64,000 nt of DNA from Paenibacillus melissococcoides (GTDB lineage Bacteria; Bacillota; Bacilli; Paenibacillales; Paenibacillaceae), in the NCBI GenBank assembly GCA_944800085.1, contig CALYLO010000001.1, forward strand, positions 1,389,001 through 1,453,000, read 5' to 3'. A model generated the notes under the pieces. The model made no database searches, was not told the DNA's origin, and worked only from the letters and a program-made list of their open reading frames with translations. Of this stretch, positions 17,174 to 26,571 are shown piece after piece (position 1 is the stretch's first letter; every line of letters begins with the position of its first letter). The translations under genes and the position numbers were made by a program.

Positions 17174-18598
17174 TTAATGCCGCTGCGGAGCGGGAGGCAG
17201 GCATACCGTGAAGGTGCTTCCTTCGCCGAGGCGGCTCTCCACCTCGATGCTGCCCTGGTGATTGTTCACCAGCTGCTTGGCGATAGACAAGCCGAGCCCG
17301 GTGCCGCCGGTTGCTCTGGATCGCGCTTTGTCCACCCGGTAGAACCGATCGAATACATTGCCGATCTCATCGGCAGGAATTCCGATGCCGGAATCGGCGA
17401 CGGAGAAGCATACCCGCTTCTTGTTCCGCGCCACCTCCACCCGAATCCAGCCTCCCGGGTTCGTGTAGCGGATGGCATTCTCAATCAGGATGATGGCGAC
17501 CTGGCGGAGCTGGTCCCCGTCCCCGAGCACGAAGGCGTCCTTGTCCAGATTGACGCGGAGCGTAATGCCCCGATCCTCGGTCCAGAGCTGATGGATCGCC
17601 TGATGGATCGTATCGGAGAGATCGATCCGCTCCCGGCTTGGCGTGATGCTGCCCGTCCGGGCCAGGGTGAGCAATTGCGCGATGAGGCGCTGCATTCGCT
17701 GACTCTCCTGATCCAACGCTTCGAGCGAGCGGTTCAGGACATCCGGGTTGCTCGTTCCCCAGCGCTTCAGCAGCTTGACGTATCCCCGGAAGGCGGTCAG
17801 GGGCGTGCGGAGCTCGTGGGAAGCATCCGAGACGAAATTTTTCTCCCGTTCGACCTGCTCTCCCAACTGCACAAGCATATGATTGAGCGTACGGGCCAGA
17901 TCGTTGAGCTCCCGCGGCGTATCCGGCACGGGAATCCGGTGCTTGAGATCCGGATGATCCTGAATGTTCCGGACGGCGTTCGTGATCGCGAACAATGGGG
18001 ACAGATTGCGCCGCGTCACATGGTAGAGCCATAACGATCCGACGGTGGAGCTGATCAGTCCGGTGATGAACAGCACTTGCACCATAATCTGAAGGAGGCG
18101 TTTGACATTATTCAATTGAACGCGGATATGAATCGTCCCTTCTCCGCCGCCCAACGGATTCCAGACGAGCTGATCCCGGAAGAACAGCCCGCTCTTCGTG
18201 TTCCACTTCAATGTATCGACGACCCAGTTCAGCTTCACTTCCTGCTGATTCGTATCATAAGCCTCGTACCATCCCCGGGATTGGGCCAGGACACGTCCGG
18301 ACGCATCGATCACCTGCACGTAGTAATTCGCATGATCGGGATAGAGCATCTCATCCAGAATATCCTGATACTGTTTATCCGCGGGCGTCTCCAGCGTATC
18401 GATTAATTTGAGCTCGACGGCGGTCAGTTCCCGGCGCGTATCCTGAATGACGGTATGACTGACGGTTCCCATAATGAACAGCCCGATCCATACGATGACC
18501 CCAAGCAAGCTCAGCACATATAACATGGTGGTGCGGAACATTAAGGTGTCCGGCAATAAACGGAAGGGCTTTTTGAGGCGGGAAAAGAAAGACTTCAT
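17174..18598 (-). CDS. OmpR-type system sensor histidine kinase
   Basis: A 474-residue membrane kinase: first helix about 22-45, extracytoplasmic sensor about 46-160, second helix about 165-188, HAMP about 190-245, HisKA with the acceptor His in FVSDASHELRTPLTAF, and HATPase with NAIRYTNPGG, DSGIGIP, FDRFYRVDKARS and GTGLGLSIAK. Architecture resembles ArlS/YkoH-type kinases. It lies 57 bp downstream of its response regulator, same strand, so one operon. The signal is not deducible; the convergent NlpC/P60 gene hints at envelope stress but that is weak. Confidence 0.88.
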   Translation of the reverse strand: MKSFFSRLKKPFRLLPDTLMFRTTMLYVLSLLGVIVWIGLFIMGTVSHTVIQDTRRELTAVELKLIDTLETPADKQYQDILDEMLYPDHANYYVQVIDASGRVLAQSRGWYEAYDTNQQEVKLNWVVDTLKWNTKSGLFFRDQLVWNPLGGGEGTIHIRVQLNNVKRLLQIMVQVLFITGLISSTVGSLWLYHVTRRNLSPLFAITNAVRNIQDHPDLKHRIPVPDTPRELNDLARTLNHMLVQLGEQVEREKNFVSDASHELRTPLTAFRGYVKLLKRWGTSNPDVLNRSLEALDQESQRMQRLIAQLLTLARTGSITPSRERIDLSDTIHQAIHQLWTEDRGITLRVNLDKDAFVLGDGDQLRQVAIILIENAIRYTNPGGWIRVEVARNKKRVCFSVADSGIGIPADEIGNVFDRFYRVDKARSRATGGTGLGLSIAKQLVNNHQGSIEVESRLGEGSTFTVCLPPAPQRH

Positions 18599-18655
18599 CG
18601 GAACGACCTCCCGTTGCAGTAACGTCAGCCTTGGCCGAATCGGCAGAGCCTCGGG

Positions 18656-19345
18656 CTAAGACGAGCGCAGCACATAGCCGACTCCGCGCACGGTATGAAT
18701 GAGCTTCGGCTTGTATGTGCGATCCAGCTTGTTGCGAAGGTAGCGGATATAGACGTCGACCACGTTCGTCTCGCCAGCGAAGTCATAGCCCCAGACGTCG
18801 GACAGGAGCTGCTCCCGGCTGACGACTTCCCCTTGATGCTCGGTTAAATAGAGAAGCAGATCAAATTCCCGTTGCGTCAAATCGATCTGTTCGCCCTCGC
18901 GCGTCACCCGTCTTTTTTTCACATCGATCGTCAAGCTGTCGACTTGATACCGTTCCGGCGCCGCGGCATGCCATGACGGATTGTGCCGGCGCAAGACGGT
19001 CCGGATTCGCGCCAGCAGCTCCTCGATCTCGAACGGCTTCGTAATGTAATCATCGGCCCCGGTATCGAGGCCGGCGATTTTGTCGCCGATATAATCCCGG
19101 GCCGTCAGCAAAATGATGGGCACATCGCTCGTCTTCCGAATGCGGCGGCATACTTCCAGGCCGTTGAGGCGGGGAATCATCCAATCCAGGAGGATCAGAT
19201 TCCACTCCTGCTGCTTGAAATAGTCGAGCGCCTGCTCGCCGTCCTGCGCAATCGTCACATCGTAGCCTTCATGCTGAAGCTCCAACTGAAGGAATTCCGA
19301 TACATTATGTTCATCTTCCACGAGCAGAATCGAAGTCCTTGTCAT
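18656..19345 (-). CDS. OmpR/PhoB-family response regulator
   Basis: A 229-residue regulator: receiver (1-120) with acidic pocket LLVEDE, acceptor Asp in LILLDWMIPRLNG, Thr in LLTARD and Lys in YITKPFEIEE; winged-helix output (about 130-229) with LTQREFDLLLYLTEHQGE and VDVYIRYLRNKLD...HTVRGVGYVLR. Start is ATG 19345, where homology begins; the longer open frame to 19585 has no family similarity. First gene of the two-gene operon with the kinase at 17174. ArlR and YkoG are the closest known kinds. Confidence 0.9.
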   Translation of the reverse strand: MTRTSILLVEDEHNVSEFLQLELQHEGYDVTIAQDGEQALDYFKQQEWNLILLDWMIPRLNGLEVCRRIRKTSDVPIILLTARDYIGDKIAGLDTGADDYITKPFEIEELLARIRTVLRRHNPSWHAAAPERYQVDSLTIDVKKRRVTREGEQIDLTQREFDLLLYLTEHQGEVVSREQLLSDVWGYDFAGETNVVDVYIRYLRNKLDRTYKPKLIHTVRGVGYVLRSS

Positions 19346-19607
19346 GGCATCACCACATTTCCCCTGTTTGCCCTTATTATGTCCGGACCGCCGGCAATCA
19401 TGCCGAAGCGAACGGGAAGAAAAAGTATCGAATAGGCCGGACACCCTATGCCGGTTTAAAGCGGAAATCCGCCTGCCGGGAAAGCGGGAAAAATGAAGAA
19501 AAGGGGCGCGTTCCCGCGTTGGCAGCGGTGTTAGGATTCGCGAAATCATTATGCTAAAATGAGAAAAAAGACAATGATGAACCAATGATATGGAGTGGAG
19601 AAGGGGT

Positions 19608-20780
19608 ATGCATATGGATCAACCTCAATCGAAGATGAGCAAGTTCAAACTGTTCTTTTTAAACAACCGCTTCGTGCTGTTTTTGCTGATTCTGCTGCTG
19701 ATCGGGCTCAACATTTTCCTGCTGACGAAGATCTCGTTCGTCTTCCGTCCGGTGCTTGTCTTGATCAGGACCGTCCTGCTCCCTGTCATTCTGGCGGGCG
19801 TGTTATATTACTTGTTTAACCCGATCGTCGATTATTTACAGGAAAAAGGAGTGAAGCGGGTCATTACGATCTTGCTTCTTTATCTCCTTATTTTGGGACT
19901 TCTTACGATCGTCGTCTTGGCCGTGATTCCGGTCATCCGCCATCAGGTGATAGAGCTGGTCTCGAACTTCCCGGCTTTCTGGGCTCGTATCGAGACGCTG
20001 TTGACGGACTTGATTGGCAGCGATTATGTTCAGCGCTTTCAGCAGACCATCGATCTCGATACAACGAAGCTGATCAATACGATAACGGAGCGTGCCACGA
20101 GCCTGTTGAATAATACGTGGTCGGGTATTGGCGGATTCGTCGGGGCGGTGACAGAGACTATTCTCTCCTTGGTGATCGTGCCGTTCATCTTGTTCTACCT
20201 GCTGAAGGACGGGAAGAAGCTCCCAGGCTATATTCTCGGGTTCGTGCCGACGCCGCTGCGCAAGCAGACCGGTCAGGTGATGACGGAGATGAACCATCAG
20301 ATCAGCTCTTATATCCGGGGGCAGATTATTATCAGCTGCTGCATTGGCATGCTTCTCTATATCGGCTATCTGATTATCGGCCTCGATTATTCGCTTATTC
20401 TGGCCATGATCGCGGCCTGCACGAGCATCGTTCCTTATCTGGGGCCGGCGATTGCGATTACGCCCGCGCTCATCGTGGCGCTCGTGACTTCGCCGATCAT
20501 GCTGTTGAAGATGATAGCGGTGTGGACGGTTGTCCAATTGATCGAAGGCAAGTTCATTTCCCCGCAAATTATGGGCAAGACGCTGCGGATTCATCCGATC
20601 ACGATTATCTTCGTCATTCTGACGGCAGGCAATTTGTTCGGCGTCCTCGGCATCATCCTGGCCGTGCCGGGATATGCGGTGCTGAAGGTCGTGGCGACGC
20701 ATCTGTTCCGTTGGTTCAAAGCCCGCTCGCATCTGTACGACGGGCCTCCTGCGGGACCGGATCCGACCGTTAAGGGGTAG
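19608..20780 (+). CDS. AI-2E family transporter (PerM/YtvI-like)
   Basis: A 390-residue integral membrane protein with about seven to eight hydrophobic helices, a central soluble region (about 130-165) and the conserved tail [19 protein letters not shown] followed by [17 protein letters not shown], diagnostic of the AI-2E/PerM family. Members have been linked to autoinducer-2 export or Na+/H+ antiport; the substrate here is unknown. Start ATG 19608 follows GGAGAAGGGG; ATG 19614 is also possible. Monocistronic by spacing. Confidence 0.88.
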   Translation: MHMDQPQSKMSKFKLFFLNNRFVLFLLILLLIGLNIFLLTKISFVFRPVLVLIRTVLLPVILAGVLYYLFNPIVDYLQEKGVKRVITILLLYLLILGLLTIVVLAVIPVIRHQVIELVSNFPAFWARIETLLTDLIGSDYVQRFQQTIDLDTTKLINTITERATSLLNNTWSGIGGFVGAVTETILSLVIVPFILFYLLKDGKKLPGYILGFVPTPLRKQTGQVMTEMNHQISSYIRGQIIISCCIGMLLYIGYLIIGLDYSLILAMIAACTSIVPYLGPAIAITPALIVALVTSPIMLLKMIAVWTVVQLIEGKFISPQIMGKTLRIHPITIIFVILTAGNLFGVLGIILAVPGYAVLKVVATHLFRWFKARSHLYDGPPAGPDPTVKG

Positions 20781-20817
20781 CCGGTAATCATGTGGCGCGG
20801 CATCCCTGCCAGCAGTG

Positions 20818-20850
20818 GTAGACCAGTTCGCATCTATGCGGCTGGTCTAC
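20818..20850. terminator. Hairpin between convergent genes
   Basis: GTAGACCAG and CTGGTCTAC pair perfectly around a 15-nt loop, between the AI-2E gene and the deacetylase. There is no T run, so termination strength is unclear. Confidence 0.45.
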
Positions 20851-20866
20851 GATGCATCGGCGAAGG

Positions 20867-21682
20867 CTATGGATGAGGGACGACGGGAACGGCAGGCGGC
20901 AGCACCTCCGACACGGTTTTGAACACAACCTGCTGGTGGTTCATCTCAAGCATTTGGTCCTTCAGGATAGCTGCCGTAATATGTCCCGCGCTTCCGACAT
21001 GTCCGATGGCGATACATATATTGTGGTGATTCAAATGCGCCCGCATCCGCAAGAACTGCTTCTTGATCGCCGACGGTTTGTGAACATCATCCAGGAAAAT
21101 ATGGTTTTCCAGCGAGGGGATATCCACTTCTTTTGCCACTTTGGCGACGACGCTGCGATAGTTGGTATGGCTATCCAGGAAATAAATGCCCCGCTCCTTG
21201 CACACTTCCAAGATGACTCGCATCACTCTCGGCTCAACCGTCACCTTTGAGCCCATATGATTGTTCATCCCGACCGCATGGGGAACATCGTCGATCGCGG
21301 CATGCACCCGCTTGCGAATCTCGTCCTCACTTAAATCCATCGTAATCGCTCCCGGTCCAAGCCACGATTTTTTGCCCGCCAGCGCCTCCATCGGCATATG
21401 CACGATGACTTCGTGACCGGCCGCATGCGCCCGTTCCGCGTCACTCTTCGTATACTTCAAAAAAGGCATCACCGCGACGGTCACCTTGAAGGGCAGCTCC
21501 ATAATCTGCTGCGAACCGCGCCCGTTATTGCCGAAATCATCGATGACGATGACGGCCGTTTTCTGAGGTTCAGCCGCTGCCGTTCCGGGCAGGAGGCAGC
21601 CAATGAGCGCCAGCATAATGATGTACCTGCAGCCTGCCGCGATGAATGGAAATGGTTTCATCTGCTCACACATCCTATCCAT
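20867..21682 (-). CDS. Divergent polysaccharide deacetylase family protein
   Basis: A 271-residue exported protein with an N-terminal hydrophobic signal (about 15-38) and a YibQ-type divergent polysaccharide deacetylase domain: VIVIDDFGNNG (acidic pair), VIVHMPMEA, MNNHMGSKV and FLDSHTNY are the family's conserved blocks. Likely acts on a cell-surface or secreted glycan, though enzymatic activity of this subfamily is largely unproven. AAAGGAA lies just before ATG 21682; an internal ATG at 21661 is an alternative. It diverges from the amidase-like gene at 21827. Confidence 0.85.
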   Translation of the reverse strand: MDRMCEQMKPFPFIAAGCRYIIMLALIGCLLPGTAAAEPQKTAVIVIDDFGNNGRGSQQIMELPFKVTVAVMPFLKYTKSDAERAHAAGHEVIVHMPMEALAGKKSWLGPGAITMDLSEDEIRKRVHAAIDDVPHAVGMNNHMGSKVTVEPRVMRVILEVCKERGIYFLDSHTNYRSVVAKVAKEVDIPSLENHIFLDDVHKPSAIKKQFLRMRAHLNHHNICIAIGHVGSAGHITAAILKDQMLEMNHQQVVFKTVSEVLPPAVPVVPHP

Positions 21683-21826
21683 ACATTCCTTTTTAGATTG
21701 CGTAGGAGGACAAATTTCAGTCTGCTATTTTTTCGCAGCATCAAAACAACGGGTATGGAGAACTTAAAGGCAGTGAAAATGCGTTCTTCCCTCAATGATG
21801 TGGAAATACTGCCAAGGAGATGCGAA

Positions 21827-22966
21827 ATGGTAAGGAAAACGATGTTCATCATGCTGTCGCTATGCTGCATATGGATTACGGCGATAGCGGAGGCTGCTTC
21901 TTCCGGTGACAAGGATGAAGAGGTGACCGGCTACATCCAGCAGGTTTTCAAAGACAGGACGAATTTTTTGATTCATCAGCAGGAACAGGCGATTCGCGAT
22001 CATTATGCCGCTTCCGGCAGCAGCCGTCACGCGCTTCGACATGAAATTGATCGCTCCGCCTATATTCATGCCTGGGCGGAACGAAGAGGCATGCAATTCA
22101 TTAACGCCGATAGCGATGTCCGGATCATTCGGGCCAAGGTGAGAGGAAATAAAGCAACGGTCTCCGTCGTCGAATCTCTGCGGCTGGATTATATCTATAC
22201 GCACAGCGTCGTTCCGACACAATCGTTCGGAATCGGCACCCGCCATGCGATCACGCTGACGAAGGAGGACGGCAAGTGGAAGGTGCTGCGGGAATGGTAT
22301 CTTGACCCGCTGGAGGAGAACCCGAAGCTGATTCCCGAAGCCGACGATATGATGCTGAGGCCGCAGCTGAAGCAGCCATCCAACGACGCCGATCGGCCCT
22401 CCACGCAATCGGACACGAAGCGGAGGCCGAGATATAATCGGCAGAAAGCCGTCGCTTACGCCAATAAATATGCCGGTACGGCCTGGGGAGCGGGCAACAA
22501 GCACCGATATAACCCGAAGTACCGGGATTATACCGGCTTGGGCGGCGACTGCACCAACTTCGCTTCCCAATGTATCGGCGATCCGGAGGAAGGCGGAGGC
22601 TTGAAAATGAGAGGCGGCTGGCATTATTTTTTGTTCAACGGGGGATCCCAGACATGGGTTCAAACCGATGCCTTTAAAAATTTCCTGCTGCACAGCGGTT
22701 ATGGCAAGATGATCGCCAAGGGCAAATTCACCGATATCGTCAAGCCATCCGAGAGGCATCCGGCCGGGGCGATTGCGAAGCTGCAGCCCGGGGATCTGAT
22801 TGGCTACGACTTTAACGGCGATGTGGATCATTTCTCGGTCGTCGTCGGATTCGATGATTTCGGCTATCCGTTGGTTAACTCGCATACCGCCGATCGCTAC
22901 CGCGTTCCCTTCGACTTGGGCTGGGATCGGAATACGACCTACTTGCTGATCCATATCCGCGATTAA
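21827..22966 (+). CDS. Secreted amidase-domain protein (Amidase_6)
   Basis: A 379-residue exported protein: signal peptide (1-25, ending AIAEA), an N-terminal alpha/beta region (about 30-175) and a C-terminal papain-like amidase domain (about 215-378) with Cys in GGDCTNFASQC, His in DHFSVVVGFD and Asn/His in VNSHTADRYRVPF. The putative amidase family (PF12671 type) is common in Bacillota; some are secreted wall-modifying enzymes. I start at ATG 21827, six nt after AAGGAGA; a much longer open frame upstream overlaps the deacetylase gene and is not credible. Confidence 0.85.
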   Translation: MVRKTMFIMLSLCCIWITAIAEAASSGDKDEEVTGYIQQVFKDRTNFLIHQQEQAIRDHYAASGSSRHALRHEIDRSAYIHAWAERRGMQFINADSDVRIIRAKVRGNKATVSVVESLRLDYIYTHSVVPTQSFGIGTRHAITLTKEDGKWKVLREWYLDPLEENPKLIPEADDMMLRPQLKQPSNDADRPSTQSDTKRRPRYNRQKAVAYANKYAGTAWGAGNKHRYNPKYRDYTGLGGDCTNFASQCIGDPEEGGGLKMRGGWHYFLFNGGSQTWVQTDAFKNFLLHSGYGKMIAKGKFTDIVKPSERHPAGAIAKLQPGDLIGYDFNGDVDHFSVVVGFDDFGYPLVNSHTADRYRVPFDLGWDRNTTYLLIHIRD

Positions 22967-23049
22967 CCGCAGCGCCGTCTGTTGAACATAACCCGGCCCG
23001 TCCAATCATACAATGGGAGGACAAGGTTGGAATGGTCGGGTGATGGAAA

Positions 23050-24534
23050 ATGAAGCTGCCAGTCATAAATCCGGCTGCCCTGCGGGCAGGAGCTATCCTC
23101 GTGGGCAAGGTCATTGGCTTAGCGGGGAGAGCGACGCTGTCCCGCTTTCTTGGCGCCGAGGGCGTCGGATTATACCAGCTCGCCTATTCATGCTATGGTA
23201 TTTTTCTCATGATCATTACCGGAGGGCTGCCGACGGCATTGGCCTTATTTACCGCCAAGCATCCGGCCAGAGGCTGGGCCGCTTTTCGCACGCTGTCCGT
23301 GCCCGTCGCACTGGCCGGGGGCGCGGCCAGCCTCCTGATGTACATGCAGTCCGAACATATTGCCGCCCTTCTTGGGAACCCGGATGTGGAAGCCGCTATC
23401 CGCTGCCTGGCTCCTTCTTTGCTGGCCGTTCCGATACTGCAGCTGCTGCGAGGGTATATGCAGGGAACCGAGCGGTACGGAGCCATCTCCTTCTCGGAGA
23501 TAGCGGAGCAGGCCGTTCGGGTCGGCACCATGATTATTCTTGTCTTTTTGTTCGCCTCCGAAGGGACGTCCATCGCTTTGGGGGCCGGGTTGACGGGAAC
23601 GACGACGGGCGCGCTGTCCGCCTTCCTGCTGCTTACGGTCTGTCTCGCGACAAGGCGCTTCCTTCCCGCAGGCTCTATTGAATCCCATTCGCCAGTCCGG
23701 AGCGGAGTCCGATCGATTATCCATGCTTCCCTGGCGATTGGCTTCACGAGGCTGCTGGTCCCCGCCTCGGACTTCATCGATTCGCTGCTCATCCCGCGCC
23801 GGCTTCAGACCGCAGGATACACCCTTTCGGAAGCGATATCGATTTACGGCGTCATTACGGGAATGGCGGTCATCGTCGCTTATATGCCGACGATCGTAAC
23901 GGCCGCCGTCTCGTATACGATGACGATGAAGCTGGCCTCTTATTTTCAGCAGGGCGAGTTGAGGTCCTACCATGCTATGGTCCGGAGGATGCTTCAGCTC
24001 TGCTGGACATGGGGCTTGTTAAGCGGCATGTACCTGTTGTTGTTCGCGGATCCGTTGGCACATCTGTTGTTCCATACCCCCGAGGCGGCGGCTCCGATTC
24101 GGTACTTCGCGGTTCTCCCGCTTATCGTCGGCATTCGCGAGCTGACGACGAGTATTTTATGGACCCAAGAAAAGAAAAATATTCCATTCATGGGCCTGCT
24201 GAACGGAATCGCCTTCTCGACGGCCTTGCTGTTCTTCCTGCTGGCCATACCCGGATTCGGGTATGAGGCGGCGTCTATTGGCGTTCTGGCGCTGGAAGGC
24301 GTCGCGGTATTCGGTAATCTATATGCGCTCCATCGAATGCGGGCCCATCTGTTCGCCTGGAGATGGATCGGGTGGGAAGCGTTATTTTGCCTCCTGAGTT
24401 TATTCCTTTTCTTGTTCGCTGCTCCATCGGGTCCCGGGACGGCATCGTTGTGGCCATCGGCGGGCCATATGCTGATCTATTGGCTCGGAGCGGGGAGCGT
24501 CCTCTTCGTGCGGGCCAAGTCCTTCATGCAATAA
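23050..24534 (+). CDS. SpoVB-like polysaccharide/lipid flippase (MOP superfamily)
   Basis: A 494-residue protein with about 12-14 transmembrane helices. Early blocks FLGAEGVGLYQLAYSCYG and GGLPTALALF are typical of the polysaccharide biosynthesis/SpoVB branch of the MOP (MATE-like) superfamily, whose members flip lipid-linked cell-wall or cortex precursors. The repertoire of paralogues (SpoVB, YtgP, YkvU, MurJ-like) cannot be separated here. Start ATG 23050 is preceded by a weak GGTGATGG. Its 3' end is 152 bp from the next operon. Confidence 0.82.
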   Translation: MKLPVINPAALRAGAILVGKVIGLAGRATLSRFLGAEGVGLYQLAYSCYGIFLMIITGGLPTALALFTAKHPARGWAAFRTLSVPVALAGGAASLLMYMQSEHIAALLGNPDVEAAIRCLAPSLLAVPILQLLRGYMQGTERYGAISFSEIAEQAVRVGTMIILVFLFASEGTSIALGAGLTGTTTGALSAFLLLTVCLATRRFLPAGSIESHSPVRSGVRSIIHASLAIGFTRLLVPASDFIDSLLIPRRLQTAGYTLSEAISIYGVITGMAVIVAYMPTIVTAAVSYTMTMKLASYFQQGELRSYHAMVRRMLQLCWTWGLLSGMYLLLFADPLAHLLFHTPEAAAPIRYFAVLPLIVGIRELTTSILWTQEKKNIPFMGLLNGIAFSTALLFFLLAIPGFGYEAASIGVLALEGVAVFGNLYALHRMRAHLFAWRWIGWEALFCLLSLFLFLFAAPSGPGTASLWPSAGHMLIYWLGAGSVLFVRAKSFMQ

Positions 24535-24621
24535 GTGCTCATGAGGAGCGTCTTCATTCCGGCGGGAAAGGGGACGCTCATTTTGCTTCGTTGCGGGTTG
24601 GGAGCGAGATGAAACAATCGA

Positions 24622-24649
24622 TTTACATAAGGAGAAAAGTTGGTATAAT
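24622..24649 (+). promoter_or_regulatory. Sigma-A promoter of the ABC exporter operon
   Basis: TTTACA (24622-24627), 16-nt spacer, TATAAT (24644-24649). The start point would fall inside the operator at 24655. Confidence 0.7.
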
Positions 24650-24654
24650 AAAAA

Positions 24655-24668
24655 TGAGTAAACACTCA
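24655..24668. promoter_or_regulatory. TetR-type operator of the ABC exporter operon
   Basis: TGAGTAAACACTCA, with 5-bp arms TGAGT/ACTCA, is a common TetR-family operator form in Bacillota. It lies just downstream of the -10. The TetR gene at 26572 next to the operon is the obvious candidate ligand. Confidence 0.6.
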
Positions 24669-24685
24669 CTCACATTATTGCAGGG

Positions 24686-25420
24686 ATGGTGAATCCTTTG
24701 AAAAACGTAATTGCCGTCCATCAGGTAAGCAAGCGATATGGCAAGAAGGCGATTCTATCTGACGTGGATATGACCGTGGCCGAAGGGGAGATCTATGGGT
24801 TGATCGGCCCTTCGGGGGCAGGGAAGACCACTCTGGTGAAGCTGATCGTCGGCATGGATTCCGCCTCTCAGGGGGCGATCGAGGTCGAAGGCGTCCGGAT
24901 ACCGAATCTCGGGATGCTGCAGCGAATCGGGTATATGGCCCAGTCGGATGCGCTCTATCCGGAGCTGACAGGGGAGGAGAATCTTGATTTTTTCGCTTCT
25001 CTGTTCGGCCTATCCAAAAAGAAACGATCCGTACGGATTGCCTATGCGGCTGATCTGGTTCAACTCACGCCTCATTTGTCCAAAAAAGTGATGGCGTATT
25101 CCGGCGGCATGAAGCGCCGGCTGTCGCTGGCGATTGCGCTCGTTCACGATCCGCAGGTCCTCGTCCTCGATGAACCGACGGTTGGTATCGATCCCGAGCT
25201 CCGATTATCGATCTGGAATGAGCTGTACCGCCTGAAGCAGGAAGGCAAATCGATTTTGGTGACGACGCATGTCATGGACGAAGCCGAAAAATGCGACCGG
25301 CTGGCGATGATGAGGGAAGGGCGCATGCTGACCTATGGCTCGCCTGCTGAATTGAAGAGCCGCTTCGGCATTCACAGCCTGGAGGAAATATTTATTAAGG
25401 CAGGGGGAATGGACGCATGA
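24686..25420 (+). CDS. ABC transporter ATP-binding protein (ABC-2 exporter)
   Basis: A 244-residue ATPase with Walker A GPSGAGKTTL, signature YSGGMKRRLSLA, Walker B VLVLDEPTVGIDP and H-loop TTHVMDE. The DRA-type layout matches drug or antibiotic exporters that pair with an ABC-2 permease. It overlaps the permease gene by ATGA. ATG 24686 has only a weak site (GCAGGG); GTG 24689 and TTG 24698 are alternatives. Expression is probably repressed by the neighbouring TetR protein. Confidence 0.88.
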   Translation: MVNPLKNVIAVHQVSKRYGKKAILSDVDMTVAEGEIYGLIGPSGAGKTTLVKLIVGMDSASQGAIEVEGVRIPNLGMLQRIGYMAQSDALYPELTGEENLDFFASLFGLSKKKRSVRIAYAADLVQLTPHLSKKVMAYSGGMKRRLSLAIALVHDPQVLVLDEPTVGIDPELRLSIWNELYRLKQEGKSILVTTHVMDEAEKCDRLAMMREGRMLTYGSPAELKSRFGIHSLEEIFIKAGGMDA

Positions 25421-26517
25421 GAACGGGAGCCCTCGTTAGACGGATTGGCCAGCAGATGATGCGCGACAAACGAACCTTGGCGCTCATGATGGTGGCGCCC
25501 CTGCTTATTTTGACGCTCATTCACTTCTTGTTCACGAGCGATTCCGGCGCGATTCCGAAGCTTGCGGTGATCGGCGCGGATGAAGCGATAGCAGAGGCGC
25601 TGCGGGACAAGGAGATCGAACCGATGGTCTATCCTGGCGGAACCGAAGCGAAGAAGCTGCTGGCTGAGGAGGAGCTCGACGGCGTCCTGCAGTGGCAAGG
25701 GGAGGAGGCCGCCCTTACGCTGCGGAATGAGGATCCGGCCTCGGCCAAAGCGCTGCAGATGAAGGTGATGCAGACGCTTGCGGCACAGGCGGCGAAGCAG
25801 CAAGCGGAACGGCTGGCTCATCTGCTGCAAGGAAAGGTTGAGCATCCGGCAGGGAACCCTCTCGGCGAAGCGGAGCCGAAGCTGGCGATCGATTATATGT
25901 ACGGCGATGCCGGCACCTCGTTCTTTGATGTGTTAAGTCCGATTCTTGTCGGTTTCTTCGTCTTCTTCTTCGTCTTCCTCATCTCGGGGATCGCCCTGCT
26001 GCGGGAACGGACGACCGGCACGCTGGAGCGGCTGATGTCGACGCCAGTTCGCCGCAGCGAGATTGTATTCGGTTATTTGTTGGGCTACGGGCTGTTTGCC
26101 GTTATTCAGACGCTTATCGTCGTCTTTTATTCTGTCAAGGTGCTCGGAATTGTGATGGCGGGCAGCCTCGGGAACGTGATTCTCATTAATTTGCTGCTTG
26201 CGCTGGTCGCTTTATCGTTGGGGATATTGCTGTCGGCCTTCGCCAACTCGGAGTTCCAGATGGTGCAGTTCATTCCGCTTGTCATCGTCCCCCAAGTTTT
26301 CTTCGCCGGCATTTTTCCGGTGGACGGCATGGCGGATTGGCTGCAGGCCCTGGCGCGGATCATGCCGATGTATTATGGAGGGGATGCGCTGCAAGCGGTC
26401 ATGTACAAAGGGATGGGATTGTCTGAAATCTATTCCGATCTCGTCGCGCTGCTCGGATTCGCTTTCGTCTTTATCGTGCTCAACATTGCCGTGCTGCGGA
26501 AGTACCGCAAACTATAA
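25417..26517 (+). CDS. ABC-2 type permease
   Basis: A 366-residue permease: one N-terminal helix (about 20-40), a large extracytoplasmic region (about 45-165), then five C-terminal helices, with the ABC-2 block LLRERTTGTLERLMSTPVRRSEI and the re-entrant FIPLVIVPQVFFAGIFPVDGM. The coupled ATPase precedes it. The substrate is unknown; drug or lipid efflux is typical of this class. A strong bidirectional terminator follows. Confidence 0.87.
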   Translation: MRTGALVRRIGQQMMRDKRTLALMMVAPLLILTLIHFLFTSDSGAIPKLAVIGADEAIAEALRDKEIEPMVYPGGTEAKKLLAEEELDGVLQWQGEEAALTLRNEDPASAKALQMKVMQTLAAQAAKQQAERLAHLLQGKVEHPAGNPLGEAEPKLAIDYMYGDAGTSFFDVLSPILVGFFVFFFVFLISGIALLRERTTGTLERLMSTPVRRSEIVFGYLLGYGLFAVIQTLIVVFYSVKVLGIVMAGSLGNVILINLLLALVALSLGILLSAFANSEFQMVQFIPLVIVPQVFFAGIFPVDGMADWLQALARIMPMYYGGDALQAVMYKGMGLSEIYSDLVALLGFAFVFIVLNIAVLRKYRKL

Positions 26518-26530
26518 AGTGGAACTGAAA

Positions 26531-26562
26531 AAGCCGCCGCGGATTGCGATCTGCGGCGGCTT
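26531..26562. terminator. Bidirectional terminator between ABC permease and TetR gene
   Basis: AAGCCGCCGC (26531-26540) pairs with GCGGCGGCTT (26553-26562); A-rich on one side and TTGTCTTT on the other. Confidence 0.8.
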
Positions 26563-26571
26563 GTCTTTGGA

